DNA of 64,000 nt from Reticulitermes speratus (Eukaryota > Arthropoda > Insecta > Blattodea > Rhinotermitidae). Shown here one piece after another: positions 23,101 through 36,698 of this stretch. The notes under the pieces were generated by a model, which was not told where the DNA came from, did no database searches, and worked only from the letters and a program-made list of their open reading frames with translations. The position numbers and the translations under genes are program-made. The first letter of the stretch is position 1. The number at the start of each line of letters is the position of its first letter. The DNA lies in the NCBI GenBank assembly GCA_021186555.1, contig JAJKFL010000005.1, positions 372,001 through 436,000 on the forward strand, written 5' to 3'.

Positions 23101-26100
23101 AAGTGGACTGTAATGACACGAGGCTGCAAGGCTAAAAAAGTGGACTATAATGACACGAGACTGCAAGGCTAAACAAGTGGACTGTAATGACACGAGACTG
23201 CAAGGCTAAACAAGTGGACTGTAATGACACGAGACTGCAAGGCTAAACAAGTGGACTGTAATGACACGAGACTGCAAGGCTAAAAAAGTGGACTGTAATG
23301 ACACGAGACTGCAAGGCTAAACAAGTGGACTGTAATGACACGAGACTGCAAGGCTAAAAAAGTGGACTGTAATGACACGAGACTGCAAGGCTAAACAAGT
23401 GGACTGTAATGACACGAGACTGCAAGGCTAAAAAAGTGGACTGTAGTGACACGAGACTGCAAGGCTAAACAAGTGGACTGTAATGACACGAGACTGCAAG
23501 GCTAAACAAGTGGACTGTAATGACACGAGACTGCAAGGCTAGACAAGTGGACTGTAATGACACGAGACTGCAAGGCTAGATAAGTGGACTGTAATGACAC
23601 GAGACTGCAAGGCTAAACAAGTGGACTGTAATGACACGAGACTGCAAGGCTAGACAAGTGGACTGTAATGACACGAGACTGCAAGGCTAAACAAGTGGAC
23701 TGTAATGACACGAGCTGCAAGGCTAGACAAGTGGACTGTAATGACACGAGACTGCAAGGCTAGACAAGTGGACTGTAATGACACCAGACTGCAAGGCTAA
23801 ACAAGTGGACTGTAATGACACGAGGCTGCAAGGCTAAAAAAGTGGACTATAATGACACGAGACTGCAAGGCTAAACAAGTGGACTGTAATGACACGAGGC
23901 TGCAAGGCTAAACAAGTGGACTGTAATGACACGAGACTGCAAGGCTAAACAAGTGGACTGTAATGACACGAGACTGCAAGACTAAACAAGTGGACTGTAA
24001 TGACAAGAGACTGCAAGGCTAGACAAGTGGACCGTAATGACACGAGACTACAAGACTAAACAAGTGGACTGTAATGACACGAGACTGCAAGGCTAGTCAA
24101 GTGGACTGTAATGACACGAGACTGCAAGGCTAAACAAGTGGACTGTAATGACACGAGACTGCAAGGCTAGACAAGTGGACTGTAATGACACGAGACTGCA
24201 AGGCTAGACAAGTGGACTGTAATGACACGAGACTGCAAGGCTAGATAAGTGGACTGTAATGACACGAGACTGCAAGGCTAAACAAGTGGACTGTAATGAC
24301 ACGAGACTGCAAGGCTAGACAAGTGGACTGTAATGACACGAGACTGCAAGGCTAAACAAGTGGACTGTAATGACACGAGGCTGCAAGGCTAGACAAGTGG
24401 ACTGTAATGACACGAGGCTGCAAGGCTAGACAAGTGGACTGTAATGACACGAGACTGCAAGGCTAGACAAGTGGACTGTAATGACACGAGGCTGCAAGGC
24501 TAGACAAGTGGACTGTAATGACACGAGGCTGCAAAGCTAGACAAGTGGACTGTAATGACACGAGACTGCAAGGCTAGACAAGTGGACTGTAATGACACGA
24601 GACTGCAAGGCTAAACAAGTGGACTGTAATGACACGAGACTGCAAGGCTAAACAAGTGGACTGTAATGACACGAGACTGCAAGGCTAAACAAGTGGACTG
24701 TAATGACACGAGACTGCAAGGCTAAACAAGTGGACTGTAATGACACGAGACTGCAAGGCTAAACAAGTGGACTGTAATGACACGAGACTGCAAGGCTAAA
24801 CAAGTGGCTGTAATGACACGAGACTGCAAGGCTAACAAGTGGACTGTAATGACACGAGACTGCAAGGCTAAACAAGTGACTGTAATGACACGAGACTGCA
24901 AGGCTAACAAGTGGACTGTAATGACACGAGGCTGCAAGGCTAAAAAAGTGGACTGTAATGACACGAGACTGCAAGGCTAACAAGTGGACTGTAATGACAC
25001 GAGACTGCAAGGCTAAAAAAGTGGACTGTAATGACACGAGACTGCAAGGCTAAACAAGTGGACTGTAATGACACGAGGCTGCAAGGCTAACACAAGTGGA
25101 CTGTAATGACACGAAGCAACTGCAAGGACTTAATACACAGTAGGCAACAGTGACTGTAATGACACGAGACTGCAAGACTAAACAAGTGGACTGTAATGAC
25201 ACGAGACTGCAAGGCTCAAACAAGTGGACTGTAATGACACGAGGCTGCAAGGCTAAAAAAGTGGACTATAATGACACGAGACTGCAAGGCTAAACAAGTG
25301 GACTGTAATGACACGAGCTGCAAGGCTAAACAAGTGGACTGTAATGACACGAGACTGCAAGGCTAAACAAGTGGACTGTAATGACACGAGGCTGCAAGGC
25401 TAAACAAGTGGACTGTAATGACACGAGACGCAAGGCTAACAAGTGGACTGTAATGACACAAGACTGCAAGGCTAAACAAGTGGACTGTAATGACACGAGC
25501 CTGCAAGGCTAAAAAAGTGGACTATAATGACACGAGACTGCAAGGCTAAACAAGGGGACTGTAATGACACGAGGCTGCAAGGCAAACAAGTGGACTGTAA
25601 TGACACGAGACTGCAAGGCTAGACAAGTGGACTGTAATGACACAGACTGCAAGGCTAACAAGTGGACTGTAATGACACGAGGCTGCAAGGCTAAAAAAGT
25701 GGACTAGTAATGACACGAGACTGCAAGGCTAAACAAGTGGACTGTAATGACACGACTGCAAGGCAACAAGTGGCAACGTAAGACACGAGACTGCAAGACA
25801 CAAGTGAACTGTAAGAAAGGACTGCAAGAACTAACAGTGGACTGCAATGACACGAGACTGAAGTAGACAAGTGACGTAATGACACGAGGACTGCAAGACT
25901 AAACAAGTGGCTGTAATGACACGAGGACTGAAGCTGTCAAGGGACTGTAATGACACAGAACTGCAAGGTAAGACAAGTGGACTGTAATGCACACGAGAAC
26001 TGCAAGACAGACAAGTGACTGTAATGACAGAGATGACGGTAAGACAATGGACTGTAAGACACGAGACTGCAAGCAGATAGGACTGAATGACACAACTGCA

Positions 26101-29100
26101 AGGTAAACAAGTCGGACTGCAAGGACTACAAGTGTAGACAATGACGAACTGCAATGGACACGAATGACTGTAATGGTAACAAGTGGACGTAATGACACGA
26201 GGCTGCAAGGCAAGACCAAGTGCTGTAAACACAAGTGCACGTAGACAAGTGGACTGTAATGACACGAGACTGCAAGTAGACAAGGACTGTAATGACACAG
26301 GCTCAAGGTAGACAACTGGACTGTAATGGCACGAGCTGCAAGCTTAGAACACGTGGACTGCAATGCAGACATGGGAATGGTAGACAGTGGAGATGAGCAC
26401 GAACATGTGACAGGTAAGACAAGTGGACTGTAATGACACGACAAGTGACTGGGTAATGACACGAGACTGCAAGGCTAAACAAGTGGACTGTAATGACACG
26501 AGACTGCAAGGCTAAAACAAGTGACTGTAATGACACGAGACTGCAAGGCTAAACAAGTGGACTGTAATGACACGAGACTGCAAGGCTAGAACAAGTGGAC
26601 TGTAATGACACGAGACTGCAAGGCTAGACAAGTGGACTGTAATGACACGGAATGCAAGGGCTGAAATGGACTGCTAAGCAAACAACTGCAAGGACTAAAA
26701 CGAGACGCAGGCTGAAATCAATGGACTATCGAAGACTGCAAGGCTAAACAAGTGGACTGTAATGACACGAGACTGCAAGGCTAAAAATTGGACTGTAATG
26801 ACACGAGACTGCAAGGCTAAACAAGTGGACTGTAATTACACGAGACTGCAAGGCTAAGACAAGTGGACTGTAATGACACAAGACTGCAAGGCTAAACAAG
26901 TGGACTGTAATGACACGAGGCTGCAAGGCTAAAAAGTGGACTTAATGACACGAGACTGCAAGGCTAAACAAGTGGACTGTAATGCACGAGACTGCAAGGC
27001 TGAAACAAGTGACTATAAATGACACGAGACATGCAAGGCTAAAAAAGTGGACTGTAATGACACGAGACTGCAAGGCTAGTCAAGTGGACTGTAATGACAC
27101 GAGACTGCAAGGCTAAAAAAGTGGACTGTAATGACACGAGACTGCAAGGCTAGACAAGTGGACTGTAATGACACGAGACTGCAAGGCTAGACAAGTGGAC
27201 TGTAATGACACGAGACTGCAAGGCTAGATAAGTGGACTGTAATGACACGAGACTGCAAGGCTAACAAGTGGACTGTAATGACACGAGACTGCAAGGCTAG
27301 ACAAGTGGACTGTAATGACACGAGACTGCAAGGCTAAACAAGTGGACTGTAATGACACGAGGCTGCAAGGCTAGACAAGTGGACTGTAATGACACGAGGC
27401 TGCAAGGCTAGACAAGTGGACTGTAATGACACGAGACTGCAAGGCTAGACAAGTGGACTGTAATGACACGAGGCTGCAAGGCTAGACAAGTGGACTGTAA
27501 TGACACGAGGCTGCAAGCTAGACAAGTGGACTGTAATGACACGAGACTGCAAGGCTAGACAAGTGGACTGTAATGACACGAGACTGCAAGGCTAGACAAG
27601 TGGACTGTAATGACACGAGGCTGCAAGGCTAAGACAAGTGGACTGTAATGACACGAGACTGCAAGGCTAACAAGTGGACTGTAATGACACGAGCCTGCAA
27701 GGCTAAAAAGTGGACTTAATGACACGAGACTGCAAGGCTAAACAAGTGGACTGTAATGACACGAGCTGCAAGGCTAAACAAGTGGACTGTAATGACACGA
27801 GACTGCAAGGCTAGACAAGTGGACTGTAATGACACCAGACTGCAAGGCTAAACAAGTGGACTGTAATGACACGAGCTGCAAGGCTAAAAAGTGGCTATAA
27901 TGACACGAGACTGCAAGGCTAAACAAGTGGACTGTAATGACACGAGCTGCAAGGCTAAACAAGTGGACTGTAATGACACGAGACTGCAAGGCTAAACAAG
28001 TGGACTGTAATGACACGAGACTGCAAGACTAAACAAGTGGACTGTAATGACACGAGACTGCAAGGCTAGACAAGTGGACCGTAATGACACGAGACTGCAA
28101 GACTAAACAAGTGGACTGTAATGACACGAGACTGCAAGGCTAGTCAAGTGGACTGTAATGACACGAGACTGCAAGGCTAAACAAGTGGACTGTAATGACA
28201 CGAGACTGCAAGGCTAGACAAGTGGACTGTAATGACACGAGACTGCAAGGCTAGACAAGTGGACTGTAATGACACGAGACTGCAAGGCTAGATAAGTGGA
28301 CTGTAATGACACGAGACTGCAAGGCTAAACAAGTGGACTGTAATGACACGAGACTGCAAGGCTAGACAAGTGGACTGTAATGACACGAGACTGCAAGGCT
28401 AAACAAGTGGACTGTAATGACACGAGGCTGCAAGGCTAGACAAGTGGACTGTAATGACACGAGGCTGCAAGGCTAGACAAGTGGACTGTAATGACACGAG
28501 ACTGCAAGGCTAGACAAGTGGACTGTAATGACACGAGGCTGCAAGGCTAGACAAGTGGACTGTAATGACACGAGGCTGCAAAGCTAGACAAGTGGACTGT
28601 AATGACACGAGACTGCAAGGCTAGACAAGTGGACTGTAATGACACGAGACTGCAAGGCTAAACAAGTGGACTGTAATGACACGAGACTGCAAGGCTAGAC
28701 AAGTGGACTGTAATGACACGAGACTGCAAGGCTAGACAAGTGGACTGTAATGACACGAGACTGCAAGGCTAGACAAGTGGACTGTAATGACACGAGACTG
28801 CAAGGCTAGACAAGTGGACTGTAATGACACGAGACTGCAAGGCTAGACAAGTGGACTGTAATGACACGAGACTGCAAGGCTAAACAAGTGGACTGTAATG
28901 ACACGAGACTGCAAGGCTAGACAAGTGGACTGTAATGACACGAGACTGCAAGGCTAAACAAGTGGACTGTAATGACACGAGACTGCAAGGCTAACAAGTG
29001 GACTGTAATGACACGAGACTGCAAGGCTAGAACAAGTGGACTGTAATGACACGAGACTGCAAGGCTAAACAAGTGGACTGTAATGACACGAGACTGCAAG

Positions 29101-32100
29101 GCTAAACAAGTGGACTGTAATGACACGATGCAGCAACAAGGACTGTAATGACACGAGTGCAAGGCTAAAGTGGCTAATGACACGAGACTGCAAGGCTAAA
29201 AAGTGGACTGTAATGACACGAGACTGCAAGGCTAAACAAGTGGACTGTAATGACACGAGACTGCAAGGCTAAAAAAGTGGACTGTAATGACACGAGACTG
29301 CAAGGCTAAACAAGTGGACTGTAATGACACGAGACTGCAAGGCTAAAAAAGTGGACTGTAATGACACGAGACTGCAAGGCAAAAAGTGGACTGTATACCG
29401 AGACTGCAAGGCTAACAGTGGACTGTAATGACACAGACTGCAGCTAAACAGTGGACTGTAATGACACGAGCTGCAGGCTAAAAAGTGGACTTAATGACAC
29501 GAGATGCAAGGCTAAACAAGTGGACTGTAATGACACAGACTGCAAGGCAAAAAGTGGACTGTATGACACGAGCTGCAAGCTAAACAAGTGGACTGAATGA
29601 ACGAGACTGCAAGCTAAACAAGTGGACTGTAATGACACGAGACTGCAGGCAACAATGGACTGTAATGACACAGCGCAAGGCTAAAATGGACGTAATGACA
29701 CGAGACTGCAAGGTAAACAAGTGGACTGTAATGACACGAGACTGCAAGCTAAACAATGGACGTATGACCGAGCTGCAAGCTAACAAGTGGAGTAATGACA
29801 CGAGACTGCAAGGCTAAAAAGTGGACGAATGCACAGACTGCAAGCTAAACAAGTGGACTTAATGCGAGCTGCAAGGCTAACAAGAGACGTAATGACACGA
29901 GGCTGCAAGGCTAAACAAGTGGACTGTAATGACACGAGGCTGCAAGGCTAAAAAGTGGACTGTAATGACACGAGAGCTGCAAGGCTAAAAAGTGGACTAT
30001 AATGACACAGCTGGCAAGGCTAAACAGTGGACTGTAATGACACGAGGCTGCAAAGGCTAAACAAGTGGACTGTAATGACACGAGACTGCAAGGCTAGACA
30101 AGTGGACTGTAATGACACCAGACTGCAAGGCTAAAAAAGTGGACTGTAATGACACGAGGCTGCAAGGCTAAAAAAGTGGACTATAATGACACGAGACTGC
30201 AAGGCTAAACAAGTGGACTGTAATGACACGAGGCTGCAAGGCTAAACAAGTGGACTGTAATGACACGAGACTGCAAGGCTAAACAAGTGGACTGTAATGA
30301 CACGAGACTGCAAGACTAAACAAGTGGACTGTAATGACACGAGACTGCAAGGCTAGACAAGTGGACCGTAATGACACGAGACTGCAAGACTAAACAAGTG
30401 GACTGTAATGACACGAGACTGCAAGGCTAGTCAAGTGGACTGTAATGACACGAGACTGCAAGGCTAGACAAGTGGACTGTAATGACACGAGACTGCAAGG
30501 CTAGACAAGTGGACTGTAATGACACGAGACTGCAAGGCTAGACAAGTGGACTGTAATGACACGAGACTGCAAGGCTAGATAAGTGGACTGTAATGACACG
30601 AGACTGCAAGGCTAAACAAGTGGACTGTAATGACACGAGACTGCAAGGCTAGACAAGTGGACTGTAATGACACGAGACTGCAAGGCTAAACAAGTGGACT
30701 GTAATGACACGAGGCTGCAAGGCTAAGACAAGTGGACTGTAATGACACGAGGCTGCAAGGCTAGACAAGTGGACTGTAATGACACGAGACTGCAAGGCTA
30801 GACAAGTGGACTGTAATGACACGAGGCTGCAAGGCTAGACAAGTGGACTGTAATGACACGAGGCTGCAAAGCTAGACAAGTGGACTGTAATGACACGAGA
30901 CTGCAAGGCTAAACAAGTGGACTGTAATGACACGAGACTGCAAGGCTAAACAAGTGGACTGTAATGACACGAGGCTGCAAGGCTAAACAAGTGGACTGTA
31001 ATGACACGAGACTGCAAGGCTAAACAAGTGGACTGTAATGACACGAGACTGCAAGGCTAAAAAGTGGACTGTAATGACACGAGACTGCAAGGCTAAACAA
31101 GTGGACTGTAATGACACGAGACTGCAAGGCTAAAAAGTGGACTGTAATGACACGAGACTGCAAGGCTAAAACAAGTGGACTGTAATGACACGAGACTGCA
31201 AGGCTAAACAAGTGGACTGTAATGACACGAGACTGCAAGGCTAAACAAGTGGACTGTAATGACACGAGACTGCAAGGCTAAAAAAGTGGACTGTAATGAC
31301 ACGAGACTGCAAGGCTAAACAAGTGGACTGTAATGACACGAGACTGCAAGGCTAAACAAGTGGACTGTAATGACACGAGACTGCAAGGCTAAAAAGTGGA
31401 CTATAATGACACGAGACTGCAAGGCTAAACAAGTGGACTGTAATGACACGAGGCTGCAAGGCTAAACAAGTGGACTGTAATGACACGAGACTGCAAGGCT
31501 AAACAAGTGGACTGTAATGACACGAGGCTGCAAGGCTAAACAAGTGGACTGTAATGACACGAGACTGCAAGGCTAGACAAGTGGACTGTAATGACACCAG
31601 ACTGCAAGGCTAAACAAGTGGACTGTAATGACACGAGGCTGCAAGGCTAAAAAAGTGGACTATAATGACACGAGACTGCAAGGCTAAACAAGTGGACTGT
31701 AATGACACGAGGCTGCAAGGCTAAACAAGTGGACTGTAATGACACGAGACTGCAAGGCTAAACAAGTGGACTGTAATGACACGAGACTGCAAGGCTAGAC
31801 AAGTGGACTGTAATGACACAAGACTGCAAGGCTAAACAAGTGGACTGTAATGACACGAGGCTGCAAGGCTAAAAAAGTGGACTATAATGACACGAGACTG
31901 CAAGGCTAAACAAGTGGACTGTAATGACACGAGACTGCAAGGCTAAACAAGTGGACTGTAATGACACGAGACTGCAAGGCTAAAAAGTGGACTGTAATGA
32001 CACGAGGCTGCAAGGCTAAACAAGTGGACTGTAATGACACGAGACTGCAAGGCTAAACAAGTGGACTGTAATGACACGAGACTGCAAGGCTAAACAAGTG

Positions 32101-32873
32101 GACTGTAATGACACGAGACTGCAAGGCTAAACAAGTGGACTGTAATGACACGAGCTGCAAGACTAAACAAGTGGACTGTAATGACACGAGACTGCAAGGC
32201 TATACAAGTGGACTGTAATGACACGAGACTGCAATACTAAACAAGTGGACTGTAATAACACGAGACTGCAAGGCTAGACAAGTGGACTGTAATGACACGA
32301 GACTGCAAGGCTAGACAAGTGGACTGTAATGACACGAGACTGCAAGGCTAAACAAGTGGACTGTAATGACACGAGGCTGCAAGGCTAGACAAGTGGACTG
32401 TAATGACACGAGACTGCAAGGCTAAACAAGTGGACTGTAATGACACGAGGCTGCAAGGCTAGACAAGTGGACTGTAATGACACGAGGCTGCAAGGCTAGA
32501 CAAGTGGACTGTAATGACACGAGACTGCAAGGCTAGACAAGTGGACTGTAATGACACGAGGCTGCAAGGCTAGACAAGTGGACTGTAATGACACGAGGCT
32601 GCAAGGCTAGACAAGTGGACTGTAATGACACGAGACTGCAAGGCTAGACAAGTGGACTGTAATGACACGAGACTGCAAGGCTAGACAAGTGGACTGTAAT
32701 GACACGAGGCTGCAAGGCTAGACAAGTGGACTGTAATGACACGAGAGTGCAAGGCTAGACAAGTGGACTGTAATGACACGAGACTGCAAGGCTAGACAAG
32801 TGGACTGTAATGACACGAGACTGCAAGGCTAAACAAGTGGACTGTAATGACACGAGACTGCAAGGCTAGACAA
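17159..32873. repeat. Large 37-bp tandem array II, about 425 units (15.7 kb)
   Basis: The unit begins GTGGACTGTAATGACACGAG and ends with GCAAGGCTAAACAA. Common variants are TAGACAA, TAAAAAA, GAGGCTG, AAGACTA, CACAAGAC and GACTATAA. The variants recur in blocks. TAATTACACGAG units lie 333 bp (9 units) apart at 18381 and 18714. The rare CTAGTCAAG variant recurs at about 20511, 22247, 24096, 28143 and 30430, each time preceded by a GGACCGTAA unit, giving larger blocks of about 1.74-2.3 kb. Indel-rich patches occur at about 25690-26460, 26640-26740 and 29110-30060. Open frames on the minus strand (SLQSTCLALQ type) are artefacts of the repeat. Confidence 0.98.
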
Positions 32874-32889
32874 CAGCAGGAATGACATT

Positions 32890-33345
32890 TGTTGGCCTAC
32901 ACCTCTACAAAACAAATAACCAATCATTAACTAGCCAACTAACGAACGAACCAACCAACTCCTTGCAGCATTGTCCTGCTTGAGATGTTACTCCCTAAAT
33001 TCTCTACATTCTATGGACGCCGAAAATTCATTACCGTGTTCCAAAAGCCCGCCATCTGTCCATATCCTGAGCCACGTGACACAGTCCACGTGACACAGTC
33101 CACGTCCTACTAACCCTACTTTTAAATCCGTTTTAATGTTATTCCCCTATATACGACCGCTCCTTCCAAGTGGTCTATTTCCTTTAGGTTTCCTTATTGA
33201 AACTCCGTGCGCATTTCTCTTCTACGACATGCATGCCACATGTCGTGCCCATCCCATAACCTTCACCGTAATATTTGATGAGAGATGCAGGTAATGCAGC
33301 TCCTCGTGATGCAACTTGTCAGGCATCCTGTTGTTTCCTTTGTCT
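32890..33345 (-). mobile_element. Worn LINE C-terminal and 3' UTR fragment, minus strand
   Basis: The minus strand reads EELHYLHLSSNITVKVMGW, then RHVACMS, then RKPKGNRPLGRSGRI, then NNIKTDLK. This is the arrangement of an insect LINE C-terminus (family form MRWAGHVARMGE, GKRPLGRPRRRWEDNIKMDL). Several frame changes and stops make it a fossil. Its 3' UTR runs to GGTTGGTTCGTTCGTTAG-like simple sequence at about 32930-32955. It starts 17 bp beyond the end of the 37-bp array, so its 3' end abuts that array. Confidence 0.75.
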
Positions 33346-35263
33346 TAGGCTGCAACGTATCAACTGACACGGTCTGAAGTACTACAGACCTTGCAACATA
33401 ACGGCTTTTCTGTATCAAAGTACACAAAACGGACATTTCGTAACATTGGGATATGCGATTTGTAATTTGCAAGTTGCGCCTCAGATGAATCCCGTTCAGC
33501 AGGGAAATACAATCATGCGAGGCACGTAAGGTGGTGGTAGTGTCCGTGACACACAGCACACACACAGCACAGCACACACACAGCATACACAAGTGCCCAG
33601 ATCGTACTGCAGCATGCCCTATTTTCGACCAGCATTCATTTGGATCATATTACAATGACAGCCGATCACTGTGACCTAACAACGATCACCAGTAAACGGG
33701 CCATGTGTGATGTCGCCACACTAGGCGGCTAAATCAGGTCAAAGCAATAGAATTAATATGTATCAAGCACAGCGAGATTTGTCACTAATGCTCTGCTAAT
33801 AGAAACGGAAATTTGAACGTCGCAACTAACCAAACCAGCACTGAACATGAACTTAGCTTAACCACACGCTGCCATCTAGTTCGTGTCCATCAAAGCAGTT
33901 AAGACACGGTTTAAATCTTCACCACATTAACACTTCCAGTTCCGTTTTCCCACCAACAGTCCATCGGCCTATGGTAATTACTGTCAGTGACGGACACTTA
34001 GTGTCAACACTAATGCAGGTAGCAGCACAGCTCTGCAGTGTGTCCTGCAGACGAAGGAAGTCACATGCAGACTAAGATAAGAAATGACACAGTGCAGTGG
34101 GAGGTGAATACGTTCTGAGTTTTACATAAAATTAGAGATATTAGACAACTGGAGGACACACAATGAACGGCTGGAGGAAGACAGACACCTGAAGGTCGCC
34201 CTACATTACCACACTATAGGAAAAGAGACCCAGGCAGAACATGTGACAATGGAGATAAAGCCGGAACACGACGACAGAAAGACATTATGTTTATTTTGCT
34301 TATATAAAGGGCGCCGACAAACGCGACTTCCGCAGGTCTCTCTGAACACGTGTGACTGTTACTGACGCAGCGAGTCGAGCAGGTTACTGTAGCGGTAACA
34401 TGAGGTGTCGAGAAGCAGTGACAGTGGTCTTCCTCAGTACCGACAGGAAGTGCCGTGATGGTTTGGACATGGGCGCTGCCTTTCAAATCCTTCCCATTCA
34501 TCGTCCACCAGTCATTCTGCCATGGAGTCTGTGCAGACTAAGCCACTGACAGTGACAGACAGCAGTCAGCAGTCGTGTTGACAATCCTGCCGGAAGTGCA
34601 AAGCAGACGTAGCACAGTCTACATGCTGGTCTACATTCGAGACGAGAACTTCCAGACACAAACGTTGTGAAGCTAAACTGCTTGCAAATAACATTACGAC
34701 TGTTGTTCAAAGGTTTCCCAATGTTCCGCGTGCATCCACGCCATCAGCGTTCTTGTATGCAATTCAAACTACAATTTCTCTACAACTTTACCCATTCGAA
34801 AACCAAATCTTCAGTGTGCAACTTGTACTGCAGGAACGTTAGAAGACTAGCTTTAAGTTTGCACAGTAAAAAAAGGCAAAATTCTCCTCATAGAGTTCCG
34901 GGTAATAAAACACACGGCAAGTGCAGATGCCACCAGCTTCACAGTCAAGTTCCATTTCACGCATTCCGCTCCAACTCTGAGCAGGCAGCTCAGCGGTAAG
35001 CCATTCTCTTCTAGTTAAGTCCGCTTGCTTCAGCGCACTTAGTAGCCTTCACAGTGGCCGAGACCACGACACAGTAGTCTTCAGGATTCTTCTGTTCAAG
35101 ACCTCTGCTCACACAGGAACATAGAAGTAGCATTAAACGTTAAACGCGTGTAACACAACGTTAAATTGATGCAGCTTCCATGTTACGTCGCACGTAATTC
35201 TACGATACAGCACAACACCAGTACCCAATGTGTCATGGAGAACAAACAGAAATTTAATGCATA
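33346..35263. other. Longest low-repeat stretch (about 1.9 kb), no gene supported
   Basis: There is a CA-rich simple stretch at about 33545-33595. Open frames of 65-110 codons (34214-34501 minus, 34667-34999 plus) have no recognisable domain, and I see no splice-linked exon series. A cellular gene with short exons or an untranslated region cannot be excluded by eye. The mariner-like element starts at the right edge. Confidence 0.5.
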
Positions 35264-35348
35264 CAGGGCTGTCCCACAAAGTTCCTCAGAGGTTTCAAGT
35301 CAACGATGTTGTTAAACAAACTGACCTAGACTGATGAACCTCGCTGTG
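35264..35348 (+). repeat. Left terminal inverted repeat of the mariner-like element
   Basis: It pairs with the inverted 36450-36532 at about 75% by eye, with two single-base length differences in the first 15 bases. TA precedes it. Confidence 0.88.
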
Positions 35349-36449
35349 TTTTAACCTTAAACTTACCTTAGTACACCTCACTGTGGGCAACCTTGCTAGC
35401 ACGGACAAGGTCCAGTCGATATTGAAGCCCTTGCCATGTTCTGAGGAGCATGTCAGCGTGAACAGTCATGATCGCATCTGCGATACACTTCTTCAAGTAA
35501 TCAATTCCGGTAACCGGTGGTTGGTAAACAGTGCTGTAGACATGACATTACATGAAGAAGTCCAGTGGTGTTAGGTCCGGTGAACGAGGAGGCCAAGGGT
35601 GTGCCTTCCCTGCCGATCCATCTTCCCGGAAATTTCTGGTCCAGGTACGCCCGTATCGGTAAACCTCAATGTGGGAGAGCGCCGTCCTGTTGCAAAATAT
35701 CACGTGATTGTAGCTGCTCAGTGTGGGGCACTGCATGTCTAGGAAGGTGTTCATATTGATTGTTGCTACTTGGACAAATTTGGGACCAGTAACTCGGTTA
35801 TGGGTTCAACCACAGCACACGTTAACTTTTGCACTGCAGCGTGTGAGCTCCGTAACAACGCACGGACTGTCAGCACCCCACACCCTGACATCGTGTCTAT
35901 GAACTTTACCTGAGACATGGAATGTAGCCTCGGTTGGCAACGTCATCGTGTTCATGAAGTCCGCATCGTGCTCAGTGCGAGCGAGTAACTCTTCTGCGAG
36001 CAGCTGATGCTTACTGCTATCACCAGGTTTCAACTGTTGCACTAGGCGACCCTGTACGCATCTAACCTCAACACCTGATGCAACACTTTATGAAATGTAG
36101 CATGTTCAACTCCCAATTCGTACGAAGTTCGTCGTATGGGCTATGTGGGGCTTGCTGTCGCTCCACAACACCATCACTCACACTTGGCCGAACATTTGCA
36201 GGACGATCTTGGACGCTCCCAGAATCTCAGTTTTCAGTCTCTGACTGTCTTATCACTTGGAGGCTGCTTACTGAAATGTGTGCCGTAATTTCGTTGTGTC
36301 TGAATCACTGATTTTATGTCGAACAGCCAGCCTACACAGCGGGCACGGTCCTGAAGTTGCCATTTTATCACAATTAAATGAACAACGCAGCAATGGATAC
36401 TAACACCATCTATTAATGGAAGGATAAACGTTGAGGGTTTGCCACGAGC

Positions 36450-36532
36450 CACAGCAAGGTGCGTGCGTCTGGCTCAATTTGTTTAACAACCGCGCTGACT
36501 TGAAACCCCGGAAGAACTTTGTGGACACCCTG
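36450..36532 (-). repeat. Right terminal inverted repeat of the mariner-like element
   Basis: The inverted partner of 35264-35348, followed by TA. It overlaps the upstream end of the transposase remnant, as the N-terminal part starts near this end. Confidence 0.88.
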
Positions 36533-36534
36533 TA

Positions 36535-36666
36535 TTCTCTCCGTATGTTTCGGCCGGACTGCACAGTGATCAGGGAGAACACGTAAAATACAGAGTAGAT
36601 ACGACTGCGTCTTGTGTTAAACATTATTGCTTTAATTTAGCAGACCAATTAAACAATCACAATAAC

Positions 36667-36698
<32 letters not shown>

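Larger units (their letters stand above)
35264..36532 (-). mobile_element. Mariner-like DNA transposon, complete ends, dead transposase
   Basis: Terminal inverted repeats of about 83-85 bp lie at 35264-35348 and 36450-36532. The left starts CAGGGCTGTCCCACAAAGTT and the right, inverted, CAGGGTGTCCACAAAGTTC. Both continue with GGTTTCAAGTCA and TTGTTAAACAAA. The flanks are the expected TA duplication (35262-35263 and 36533-36534). The length of 1,269 bp is usual for mariner. On the minus strand the transposase survives in pieces: QRNYGTHFSKQPPS (N-terminal, about 36300), EATFHVSGKVHRHDVRVWG (about 35930-35870) and WPPRSPDLTPLDFFM (about 35595-35550). The first and second catalytic aspartates are not recognisable (PTEATFH where SDEATFH is usual; CNRTAL where QQDGAP is usual). 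The third, in SPDLTPLDFF, is present, and a stop follows it at once. At least two frame changes and several stops make it inactive. Confidence 0.9.

Noticed and set aside
17159-32873. CRISPR array
   Set aside because: The 37-bp repeats are contiguous with no unique spacers and no cas genes, in a eukaryotic context.
35383-36624. Host gene in several short frames on both strands
   Set aside because: All lie within or at the edge of the mariner-like element. The minus-strand ones are transposase pieces and the plus-strand ones are their shadows.
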